Assembly: GCA_016987375.1 (NCBI GenBank)
Contig: PJRA01000011.1
Coordinates: forward strand, 2,372,419-2,414,741
DNA from: Brachionus koreanus
Lineage: Eukaryota; Rotifera; Eurotatoria; Ploima; Brachionidae
DNA length: 42,323 nt
Reading direction: 5' to 3'
Below, one piece after another: positions 12,166 to 22,500 of the stretch. The number at the start of each line of letters is the position of its first letter. The first letter of the stretch is position 1. The position numbers and the translations under genes are program-made. The notes beneath the pieces were generated by a model, which made no database searches, had not been told where the DNA came from, and saw only the letters and a program-made list of their open reading frames with translations.

Positions 12166-12394
12166 AACTAAACTTAACAAAAAAAAATCGATTATTCACA
12201 AATGTATTCAAAAAATACTTTTTTTGCTTTATAATGGTTATGCTGGGAAAAAAATTGCGAGGTTTAAAGATTCATATAGGAATAGTTAAAGTTTTTACTC
12301 TCAAATTTTAGTGAAAAAACACAAAATTTTAATTGCAAAATTTGAATTCTAAAATTTTGAATAAGAAATAAGTTTATTTTTTCAAATACAGTAG

Positions 12395-12475
12395 TACGGT
12401 GATGATGATGACGAAGTCACTGGGGGAATCAAAAAACGGTTCGTTATAACCGAACTTCGTTACATCCGAATAAGA
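12395..12475. mobile_element. Possible Tigger/pogo-type terminal repeat fragment
   Basis: The sequence ggttcgttataaccgaacttcgttacatccgaa is the sort of repeated cgttataa/cgaac motif found in Tigger-like termini. It stands alone next to a gatgatgatgac run, with no transposase beside it. It may be a solo terminal repeat or MITE. Confidence 0.35.
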
Positions 12476-12506
12476 CAAAAAAAATTTTTTTAAAGTTTTT
12501 ATTTTA

Positions 12507-12752
12507 TTAAAACATATTATAAAAAAGAACTAATAACAATAAATATGAACAAAAAAAATTTATTTTTAAAATAATCGGAGATGGTTTTTGTTTAACCATT
12601 AGACCCAAAATTTCATTCTCAATTGAACCTAAGCTATCAATTGATGACTCAAAATTATGGTTTGATTTTGAAAGATTTTTCCTCATTTGAAAAATCATTT
12701 TTAAAGTCTGTTGATTTTTCCTTTCTAACATTTTTTTAATATAATATTTTTC
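12507..12752 (-). CDS. Orphan coding-like terminal exon abutting a LINE relic
   Basis: After an acceptor-like aaaacag at 12755-12753, the minus strand reads 81 codons to a TAA at 12507-12509. The composition is protein-like: charged and Gln-rich (LERKNQQTLKMIFQMRKNLS, later SSIDSLGSIENEILGLMVKQ), suggesting a helix or coiled coil. It is open in frame with the decayed LINE upstream (12780-14266), but this sequence is not LINE: LINE copy 2 at 31.3 kb continues quite differently at that point. It may be the last exon of a gene whose other exons are lost or not recognised, or a chance fusion. No family recognised. Confidence 0.35.
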   Translation of the reverse strand, partial: EKYYIKKMLERKNQQTLKMIFQMRKNLSKSNHNFESSIDSLGSIENEILGLMVKQKPSPIILKINFFCSYLLLLVLFYNMF

Positions 12753-12779
12753 CTGTTTTTTTTTTAATTTTATAAAGAT

Positions 12780-14266
12780 AAATGTGTTTCTTTCTCTCTG
12801 GACTCTGATGCTATTTCCTCTTAACGCCCCGGCTGGTCCCTTGTTTTCTGATTTATTCACTAGATTCTTGACCAAGCTTACCTTTTCTATTCCATTCGCT
12901 AATTTGTACATTTCAATCAAGTCCCCTCTCACTCTTCTTTCACTCACTTTATCATCCTAATTTTTTCAGCCTCATTTCATACGGCATATTTCTTACAGAC
13001 AACGGTATTTTTTTTGCCCTCTCTTGCACCTTTTCCAACGCATTCACGTCCGTTTTAATACTTGGATTCCAAACCTGCACTGCGTAATCTTGATGGGGTC
13101 TCACCATGGATATATACAATCTAACCCACAGTCTTTCCTCTCTACTTGTAAACGTTCGCTTCAGCATTCCAAGTACCCTACTCGCTTTCGCACAAGCTCT
13201 TTTCACTCGGCTAGTCCATTTTAAATCTGATGAAACCATCACTCCAAGATCCCTTTCACACTCTGTGATCGCTAGTGTAATATTTCTGTTGCTTTTTTGT
13301 GTATACTTATGCCTTTCATTTAGTCTGCCGAAATGCATTACTTTACATTTGTTAGCACACAATCCCATTCGCCAAACCTCTATCCATTGAAATACTGAAT
13401 CCAGATCTTTCTGTAACATCGCTCTCTCATAAACATTATTAACTAAACCGAGTAATTTTGAGTCATCTGCGTACAATTCATTGTGTCATTTATGTACAGG
13501 TCATTTATGTACAGAACAAATAGCAGAGGTCCAAGTACAGACCTTTGCGGAACTCCACTCAGTACCTCTTACCATCTAGAAACTTCATCACCAAGTACAA
13601 CCCCTTTGGCCAACTCAGACGTGATCATATCAAGCGTTTCAAGTAGGTTCGTTACACATCCTTTCTTTGGAACAAATCCATGTTGACTTGCAATTATTAG
13701 ATTATTCTCTTGAAGGTAAAACATTAGTCGGTCCCTGACAATACCTTCCAGAACTTTACAAACGACTGACGTAAGTGATACCGGTCGATAATTAACTGGC
13801 TCTAATTTACTTCCTTTTTTAAAGATCGACGAAACATTTGCTCTTTTACACTCTTTTGGGATTTTTCCTGTCTGTAATGGTTTTGTGTAAATTATCTTCA
13901 ATGGCACTGACATCGTTTTTGCGCAGTTTTTCAGTATTAGTGGATGTACTTGGTCTGTGCCCATCGATTTGTTGCCATTTAATTTCTCTAGTCTTCGCTC
14001 AATCAGATCCTCGTTTGTATGACATTCTCAACATTGAAAGTAGAGGATGTACGTAAAGGAAAAAAAGGCATATTATCATTAGTTTTTTTATTAAAGACTG
14101 AATGAAACTGATCATTTAATAGCTCAGCTATCAGTTTTTTATCACTCGTTACTTCACCCTCTTTTGTTCTTAACATTCTTATTTCTTCCTTTACTGCCAT
14201 TTTACTTCTTACATAGGCATAAATTAGTTTCGGATCACTTTTTGCTTTACGATATGAAATATCCAT
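12780..14266 (-). pseudogene. Decayed CR1/jockey-type LINE reverse transcriptase
   Basis: Minus-strand fragments in order: 14266-14003 (pre-RT region, SKMAVKEEIRMLRTKEGE); 13964-13569 (RT fingers and palm: GSKLEPVNYRPVSLTSVVCK, then ASQHGFVPKKGC); 13476-12952 (catalytic MYADDSKLL, then ERDLGVMVSSDLKW and the thumb segment VRPHQDYAVQVWNPS); 12947-12780 (LSERRVRGDLIEMYKLANG). Frameshifts join the pieces, and a 15-bp duplication (tgtacataaatgac twice, 13484-13512) disrupts the palm just before YADD. It is truncated at both ends with no endonuclease domain. It is inactive and related to the fragments at 31.1-31.75 kb and 23.0-23.2 kb. Confidence 0.85.
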
Positions 14267-14269
14267 TTT

Positions 14270-14405
14270 TGTTAACTGCCGGCCAACTGTAGTCTGGTGG
14301 ACATTAAATTTTCTTGCAAGACGCCTTTCTTATGATCCCCTGATCATTTGCATGATCGGGCAAGTTAACTTGATTTTTGTCCATTTACTTATGCATCACC
14401 CGTTA
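14270..14405 (-). mobile_element. Tc1/mariner 5' end: terminal repeat plus transposase HTH fragment
   Basis: From the outer end at 14405 inward: the 32-bp terminal repeat shared with 60-91, then codons on the minus strand reading RRLARKFNVHQTTVGRQL, a Tc1-type paired-like helix-turn-helix. The reading frame has a stop just before this motif. The sequence passes directly into the LINE relic at about 14268, so one element inserted into or was joined to the other. Confidence 0.65.
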
Positions 14406-15287
14406 GTCTTTTTTAATGAGTGCCACTGACCAGCTAGCTCTGGACGCGCCTTTTTCGGTTTTTTTAGAAACTCATCTTTCTCAATTAATATAATAATGGC
14501 CAATTGGTGACTACAATAACCAAATTTTACATAATATTTACACTTGTTTGAGTTGTGATTTTTCCAAGTCTAGTGTTTAATAATCCTTAATTGAATAAGT
14601 ATATTTTCTAATCATATTAACTTAGCTGCTTTTATTCCATTTGAAGATAGGCTAAGTACCGTTTAAAACCTTTTTGAAGAAGAGAAAAATGATTTTGGTT
14701 TTTTAAAATAAAAATTTTGTTCAAAAGTGTTTTTTTTTGTGAAAAGAAGTTTTTCTGATCGTAAACAAAATTTTGAGTCCAAGTTATGAATTTTATTTTC
14801 TACCTGAAATCACCTTTTGATCGATAACTTTATATGTTTTATTTTTCCTTTTTAGAATTAAAATGATGCATTAAAGATTACTAATAAAATTTTTTATTAA
14901 AAACTATATGATTAAATAAAAAATGAAAAGGAAAAATATATCAAAAAATTGTTTTATTTTTCTTCTTTTCTCTTAATTTCTCTAAAATGAAATCCCTAAT
15001 GTAATTTTTGATTTTAAGGTATCAAATTTTAAGTGATATTATGCTCATATTCTTCATTACAAACTTTTTCACATCAGTTCTTCTTAATTTATTTTATCTG
15101 ATTCAATATTTTGATTTTTATAAAAAAATATTTTCAATTTCTATTTCAATTACTTTTAGTTTAAATTCAAGAGAAATGAACACAATTAAACGAATAAAAA
15201 GTAAAATTACTTTTGAATATTTTGTTTGAAAATGTATTTACAAAATATGTACAAAAGATTTTTTTTACTCAAAAAATATCTTTAAAA
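14406..15287. other. AT-rich intergenic DNA
   Basis: No gene seen. The 73-codon plus-strand frame at 15008-15229 is hydrophobic and AT-driven, without a supporting splice or family signal. Confidence 0.5.
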
Positions 15288-15375
15288 ATATTAATAATAA
15301 TAATAATAATGATGCTACATCAGGGTAACTGCGGAGCGAGACTAGTTTTTGTCTCACTATGGTAGCTGTTCTTAG
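15288..15375 (-). repeat. (TAA)n microsatellite next to a possible LINE tail
   Basis: About seven TAA units are followed by a more complex stretch (gatgctacatcagggtaact...). On the minus strand this translates without stops into the (TTA)n. LINE 3' ends often terminate in such short repeats, so a LINE tail is possible; it is not proven. Confidence 0.35.
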
Positions 15376-15760
15376 CAGTAAAAAAAATTATAATTAGTCC
15401 ATGTTAAATTTAGAATCCATGACTATGTACTTATTTTTATAATAATTTTTGAGCAATGTGAAGTTTTAGTACAAAATTACAATACAGAAATGAATAGCAA
15501 TTTAATTTTTTTTCTAATAATGGGAAAAATGTTAAAGTAATTTTTGTCCTAAAATTTTTCATAGCCTAATTTTTGATCATGATCATTTTAATTTGATTGT
15601 AAACTTGAATTGGTCAGCGTTTCTTAACTTTATATCAGGACTGGTAAACAAGTCCTTTTCCCAGTCAACCCAAATTTAATGATTCTTTAAAGTTATTGGA
15701 CTGAATTTCATTGAAAATTCATTAACAATTCTTTTAGAAATCATCATGATGAAAAATTGA

Positions 15761-15832
15761 AATTATTGAAAGCCTGATTAATTCTCTAATAATTAAACCA
15801 AAAAAAATTAATTTATTGATTAAAGAGATCAT
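15761..15832 (+). repeat. Diverged third copy of the 16.0-kb inverted-repeat unit
   Basis: Contains attgaaagcctgattaattc...ctaataattaaaccaaaaaa, which aligns with both arms of the 16015-16283 hairpin, in the same orientation as its left arm. Confidence 0.6.
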
Positions 15833-16014
15833 TTACTATATGTGACATATTTTCTACATTTTAACAAAATAGGTAAAAACATTCGTTATTTTGAGCATTT
15901 TTGTTATTTTCAATAAACTTGAATTTTAAAATAACTCTTATATTTTTAAAATTTTTTTTTAATCTAAGAGAGCTTAGGATCGTCAGAGATAAACAAGTAA
16001 AAAAAAGTTGTGAA

Positions 16015-16283
16015 TACATCTACCTATAGATAAATCATGCCTTTTTTAAATATACAATAAAATTGAAAGTCTAATTTATTCGCTAATAATTAACCAAAAA
16101 ATCAATAATTTTTTGAATAAGCGATACTAATATCGAATATTGTAATTTTTTCGGACTTTTTCCATTTAATGATCTGCTTAGTCAAAAAATTCTTGATTTT
16201 TTGGTTAATTATTAGCGAATAAATTAGGCTTTCAATTTTATTGTATATTTAAAAAAGGCATGATTTATCTATAGGTAGATCTA
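16015..16283. repeat. Long near-perfect inverted repeat (about 110-bp arms, 46-bp loop)
   Basis: The left arm 16015-16124 and right arm 16171-16283 are reverse complements with only a few mismatches. Both carry, for example, ctacctatagataaatcatg and cgctaataattaaccaaaaa in complementary form. The transcript would form a long stem-loop. No coding capacity. It may be a foldback or MITE-type element or a recent palindromic duplication. Confidence 0.9.
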
Positions 16284-16993
16284 TTTGTAATGAAAACAAA
16301 AGAAACAAGAGAGACTCGGTTAATTTCATAATAAAGATGATTTATGCTAACTGTGGTCACTAGATCACATAGGTACCACGGGACTACGATTCTTTTGAAC
16401 CCAAATTTCTTAATGAAAAACAAAGCTAGAAATATCTTGAGAAAATTAATTGATCAAAATATTATAAAAAGGCTTGAGATATATTGTTTACCAGACCTTT
16501 TTGTGATATGTGGGAAAATCCTAGCAAAAATAATAAAAAAAAAGCAAAAACTAATTTTTAATTGAATCAAAATACCGATATGAATCAATTATATCCAAGC
16601 TGAAATTAAGGTATTTTCACAAAGGAACTCTTTTAATTAGCTAAATCTCCCTTTCTTTTTCAAACTATAAGATATGCAGTATTTGAACTAAAAACCGCGT
16701 CTTTGATAAGAAATCAGAATTGAAGTTGCAAAATTAAGTTAACAATTTAATTAACTAATAACAAATGTAAAATAAAGACGCCTTCGATACAAATTTCATT
16801 TTATAACTTCTCCCTTATTAATTCCTTCTATATCAGAACCTATCAACAACTTAATATGTTAGCAATGTCTTTTCTAATCTAATCATTTTTAATTTTCTTC
16901 TTTCTATATTTTAATGAAAAAGTAATGATTTTTTAAGGAAATTTTCTCTAACAATTTTTTCTCCAAAATTTCATCATAAAATCTTTAATTTTC
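16284..16993. other. Intergenic DNA upstream of the antiporter gene
   Basis: A plus-strand frame at 16344-16565 (73 codons) shows no recognisable family. The stretch 16300-16420 is less AT-rich, but no tRNA fold or transposase motif could be supported. Nothing else was recognised. Confidence 0.4.
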
Positions 16994-17039
16994 AGGTTAT
17001 TTTAAAATGATTCTTTAAAGAATCATTTTAAAATAACCT
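16994..17039. repeat. 46-bp perfect palindrome
   Basis: The 23 bases from 16994 (aggttattttaaaatgattc, ttt) are followed with no spacer by their exact reverse complement. It lies about 220 bp before the antiporter start codon. A tandem 13-bp duplication (cctttattgaaaa twice, 17037-17062) follows directly. Confidence 0.95.
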
Positions 17040-17258
17040 TTATTGAAAACCTTTATTGAAAACTCTTTTTTTTCATTTTTATCATATATCTCTTTTTTAA
17101 TTTATTTTAAAATCGCAGCAATAAATCCTTTTTGTCTAATTTCAACAATATTTAAATCTAAAACCAGTTTCAAAGACTACTAGTTAATATGTCAGCGCAT
17201 AATTTTTGAATATTAAAATTAAACAAAAAAATTTTTATATTTTGAATTCAAAAAAAAA

Positions 17259-18985
17259 ATGTCAGATGAAGATTTGGAAAATTCTAAAAATAAAGTCCAA
17301 CAAAAGAAAAACTATTTGGAAAAAGTATTGCACAAAATTTTAATAGAATCGTGTTTTGTATTTAATCATAAATTTTCAAACAAAATTTGTATATTTATAA
17401 TCTTATCAGCTATTGTCTGGATTGTATTGTTCATACTATTTGACCAAGCAGCTTTGCCAGGAGGAGCATATTTTTCACTATGGATTTTGATCATATTTTC
17501 GCACATTCTTGGATTCATATGCGAATTAGTCAAAATGCCATCTCTATTAGGTAAAAATTTAAACAATAAAAACAATCATTTTTCTTTTTTAAATTTATTA
17601 ACTTTAATTAAAAAGAAAATTTTAACTATTTATTTAGGCATGCTAATAACAGGAATTCTATTCAAAAATGTTCCAAAATTATCAATAATCGGAAATTCAA
17701 TTTATTCAGCAACTTCGTCTTTGTTAAGAAATGTGGCATTTTGTGTTATTTTATGTAGAGCAGGTCTAAGTTTGGACTTGGACAAACTTAAAACAATGAA
17801 ATTTAAAATTCTAAAATTTTCAATCATTCCTTGTTTGTTTGAATCAATAATATTTGCATTTATCGCTGTTTTAGTTTTAAAATTGTCATTTAAATGGGCT
17901 TTGTTGATGGGATTTGTGATTAGCGGTGTTTCTCCAGCTGTTGTGGTACCTTTGATGATTCAGCTTCAAGAAACAGGTCTTGGTGTTCAAAAAAACATAC
18001 CCGGATTTGTAATAGCATCAAGTTGCATTGACAATATAATAGCCATCACTGGACATAGTCTGATGATTGGCATTGTATTCAATAAAGGTGAAGTTTGGTG
18101 GACTCTTGTTCAATGCCCATTACAGATTTTAGCCGGTGTACTTTTTGGAATTTTAGTGGCATTTTTTCTCAACATCATTCGTCTAGATCATAAAGTTTTA
18201 TTTTAGAAAAAAAATTTCTTTAAAATTTTTTTTTTTTTTTTTAGATCAGTAAAGTGAGCCTGAGGTTTACTGTATTGTTTTTGGTAGCAATGATCGCTGC
18301 TCTTGGATTTAAAAAAATTAATTTTGCTAGTAATTTATTCTAAAAAAAATATTTGAAAATTTTGTTTAAAATTTTTAAACAAAGCTGCTGGTCCTTTGGC
18401 AGTATTGACACTGGTTATTGTCTCTAAAATAGTTTGGCAAAGAGTAGATGAATACCAAGATTTAGATAAAGAAAATATTTTATTAAATGTAAAAAATTTG
18501 GACGATCTGTTCTCGAAAATTTGGTCAATTATTTTTTTGCCGCTTCTATTTAGCTTGATTGGCAATGAGATCGATTTTGGGAAATTAAGCCCCAAAACCC
18601 TTGGTCTCCAGCTTGCAGTATTGGCTATAGCCATCGTTTTTCGATTAATAGCATCATTTTTTTCTGTTTATTTTGAAAAAAATATGTGTTTTAGAGAAAA
18701 GATTTTTTTGTGCATCACTTGGATACCAAAAGCCACTGTTCAAGCTGCAGTTGGATCAATAGCTCTTGATTTAGCCAAGTTGTATCAATTGCCCACTAAA
18801 ATTCCCACTGATGTATATTTTAATTTAAAAAATTTTCAATTTTTTTTCTAAATTTTCTCACTCAGATATTAAACATTGCCGTTTTGAGCATTGTAGCAAC
18901 AGCCCCAGTCGGAACAATTCTAATTTCATTAAGTGCCAGCAAACTTTTGCATAACGAGCAATCAAGTGCACGCTCAAGTGCCTAA
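17259..18985 (+). CDS. SLC9B: SLC9B-type (NHA) Na+/H+ antiporter
   Basis: CPA2-family exchangers move Na+ or Li+ against H+ across plasma or organelle membranes. Proposed exons are 17259-17550, 17638-18194, 18245-18329, 18385-18812 and 18866-18985 (TAA), giving about 493 aa; human NHA2 has 537. Family motifs: QAALPGGAYFSL, then LLG|MLITGILFKNVP across the first intron, LCRAGLSLDL, SGVSPAVVVPLM, IDNIIAITGH, FLPLLFSLIGNEIDF, WIPKATVQAAVGSIALD and ATAPVGTILI. About twelve hydrophobic helices. The first intron (17551-17637) is 87 nt, stop-free and a multiple of three; homology, not frame, identifies it as an intron, and retention would add 29 residues. The second intron uses an atypical donor (gtttta). 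The ion-binding pair reads Asp-Asn where NHA proteins have Asp-Asp. An AATAAA lies at 19038-19043. Confidence 0.88.
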
Positions 18986-19529
18986 TTATTATTTTTTTTT
19001 TACGGATTAAATTTTTTTTTATATCTTGAGATAATTTAATAAAATTTAAATGTGCTGTCGGTTTTTGTTTGGTATAATCCGTGAATTCTTAATAACACTT
19101 GAGAATAAAAAGCATATAGCTGTGGCAATTATTTAAGTAAATTAAGGATGAAATTAAAAAAATTATCTAAGAGCTTTTTTAGCATGTAGGAAAATTTTAA
19201 GAGCAAAAACACTAGTATCCTTAGACAAGCGAAAATTGGTGGCACATGAAACTTCAATTTTAGAAATTTAACCTAATTAAATTCAATTATGGAGTTAGAA
19301 TGGCTGCTAGAGGAAGAAAATTATTTTTTGTTTGTCTTGGAATTAAATCACTTAGACTTTAATGGTTTCAATTTTGATAATTGATTCTAAATCCTAATAT
19401 AAATCAGATAAAACACTTTTTTTTCCTATTTTTTTTTTAAATTAACTAACGCTGATTTAGATACTCGAGATTTTTTTTTATTTTATCAAATAAATAAAAA
19501 TTTATTTCTACTTATTTAGTTAATTTTAT
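18986..19529. other. Intergenic DNA between antiporter and decarboxylase genes
   Basis: It holds the antiporter 3' UTR with its AATAAA. No other gene or repeat was recognised. Confidence 0.5.
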
Positions 19530-22500
19530 ATGACTAATATGTCGAATAAAGATTTGAGTCCATTGGAAATTTTGGCTAAATTTGGAAGTTTTTTCAAAAA
19601 GAATGACTCCAAATTAAACGAAGTTGCGTCATTTGAAAGTAAGATTTTTATAAATATATCATATTTTTTTTATTCCTACTTTCTTGAATTGAAATAGCTT
19701 GAATTTAAATTATCAGTATTTATAATATTTTAATCACCAAGATTTACCAGTAAAATAAATATATGATCAGTATTTTTTGATCAATATCCAGTTGATTAGT
19801 AATTAATATTGTGAGTCAGTATTAAATTGAACGAGATTAGTATTTTAATGAAAATAATAATTAGAAAGATAGAAAAAAAGAAGTCTGTTTGAATTTATAA
19901 TGTCAAAAACCAGCATAGAAAAACCAATACTTTTCAATTTTGAAAATCAAAATTTTCAATTACATAATTTCTAATGGCATCAAGTATTCCAGAGAATGTT
20001 TTGAATGATGAAGTCCAACTAAACAAAGAGCAAAACTAATACGCAAGTAGATAATGGAAGAAAAGTACCCAAAGACTCCAGAAGCAGGATTGAAAAAAAT
20101 AAACGAAGAAAGAACGTATTGAAAATAATACTCAAGACGGAAACAAGATTTATATAAAGTAGCAATAAAGCTAAATTGAGAGGTATTAAAATTAAGGTTT
20201 TACTTAACAATATATATTAAATACTTAAAATAAAAACTGATCAAAATATTTATTATACTAATTAATTAAATATATGGTGAATTGAAATTAAAAATCACCT
20301 ACCTAACCACCTCAAAATTGGATTTTTTCATAAAGGAATATAACAAAACAGATATCATAGAATTAATATAGACCTAAAAATACATAAGATCATCAAGTTT
20401 CATAATTTTCGAAAATTCAACTCCTTCAGAAAATAACAGGCAAAGTAAGCCACCTTTTAAAGTATGTTGTATTGTACTTGAAGCCCAATAAATCAGGATC
20501 TTTGTGATATCGCAGACCTTTTGATAGTTAGCTAGAGAGCTAAAGAACATTATTCAATAGTTGATTTAACTAAGTTATATATTTGAAAGCTCATAAAAGT
20601 TTAAAACATAAGATACACTTTTTTAGCACTTCGAGGTTCGGTATGACTCTGTTCCATCATACAACTTTATAATATGACCAGACATTCTGAAAGTTGGTAA
20701 AAAATGCAAAATTCATTAAAGTTTAAAGGTTTGTTTTCGAAATTTTAAAAAAATAGTTAATGATTTTATGTTATCAAGTCTCAATTTTTTTGTACTTATT
20801 TTATCTTTTTATGATATTTTATCTAAGACTTTCCTTGACAGGCTGCCCATTGCTCTAAGAAAAAAAATGGGAATTCTAGTTGAATGGTTAAAAGATTATC
20901 TTTAAATTTTAATAGCTTTAAAAAAAAATCCAATTTGAGTCGGTTCATGTCCATGATAAAAATATTATTAATATTTGAGCCTCAAGTTTTAATAATGCTT
21001 TTATATTTTGCACAATCTTTTAATAACACAAATTAATGTAATTTAGAAATTAGTTGAAATTAACTTGATCTTAAGGTTTTTTACTTGAAATTGGTGAGAA
21101 ATTTAAAATTGCTTTAAAAAAATTTTTTTTATTTAAATTAAGTATTTTTTTAAATTAATTTTGAACTAAATTTTAATAAAAAATTTTATATTCAATGTTT
21201 TACATAGATGAGCCTTTTAGTCAAACCGATATGATGTATATATAAATTGTGTTCTAATAAGTACTTAACCTTCATTCTAGAAGTCAATAAAGACTTAAAA
21301 TTTCAAAATTTTCATTTAATGTTCTCATTTTTTTAAGATTTTTAGAATTAATTAAACAATGAGTTAGAAATATCATTTGTAGAACATTCAATTCTGTTTA
21401 TTTTAACATATAATGACTTCGAATTAAAGAGATGCAAAAATAAAAAATATCCAACCTTATGAAAAACGAAAAATTTTTAATATTTTTGGAATACTTTTGA
21501 ACTGCTGAAATAAATATAGATAATAATAATATTATGAAGAATCTATGATATGTCCTGACAAATTTTAATTCTTTTCTTGTACCTTTGATGACTTTGAAAA
21601 CTAGAAAACTGACGGCACACAATTTTAACCCGATCTTGGTTAGTTAAATGCTGTCTAAATTAATTATTCATTCTGTTTAGATTATTATATAATTAAAAAT
21701 TAAAAATAAAAAATAATTATATTAATTTTTAATTTCAGAATTTGAGTGTTGATTTATATTTAAATTTTAGGATTTATTAATTCACAAATAAAAAAAAAAA
21801 ACTAAAAATATTTTATTTTATCATAAAGATATTTTACCGTTGGGTGATTACGAAACAACATGTCAATTTCTTCAGCAAATACTTGACTTAATGCTTGTTT
21901 TTATTGAAAAAACAAATGATAGAACAGAAAAGGTTTTAGAAAAAAATAATTTTAATAATTCGAATTTTGTGATATTTTTTTTAATTCGACTAGATTCTCA
22001 AATTTCAGTATCCTGATGACTTGAAAAAAAGTTTAGATTTGGAAATAAAAAGCGAACCATTGAGTTTAAAGAAATTGATTGAAGACTGTGAAATAGTCAT
22101 GACCAATGCTGTTAAGACTGCACATCCAAGATTTTTCAATCAATTGTCACAAGGCTTAGATATTGTTTCATTAGCAGGTGAATGGATTACTGCTACCACC
22201 AACACAAATATGTTCACATATGAGATTGCTCCTGTTTATAATCTAATCGAAATGGCAGTTTTGGACAAAATGAGGACTTTTGTTGGATGGGAAGATCCTT
22301 GCGATGGACTATTTAATCCAGGTTAGGTTAATTTGAAATTTTTTTCTAAACTCTTCAAAATTTGGATCAAAAACAAAAATGTTTAAAAAAATATTTCTAA
22401 TAATTATTATTATTATATATTGTTTGATTTTGAATAAATGCATTTTTTTTTTTAATAGTTATATTTGAAAAACCCCTTAAGAAAAAAGCAAATCTAATAA

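Noticed and set aside
12155..12180. Telomere-like ctaaa repeats
   Set aside because: Only three units; similar short runs occur at 5419 and elsewhere and look like simple AT-rich drift.
13024..13686. Plus-strand ORFs at 13024-13224, 13106-13390 and 13483-13686
   Set aside because: They are antisense shadows of the LINE reverse transcriptase, which has clear RT motifs on the minus strand.
15300..15400. tRNA gene
   Set aside because: No acceptor stem, T-loop or anticodon arm can be drawn.
20019..20210. Hydrophobic minus ORF in decarboxylase intron 1
   Set aside because: Leu-rich by composition only; no start context, no homology.
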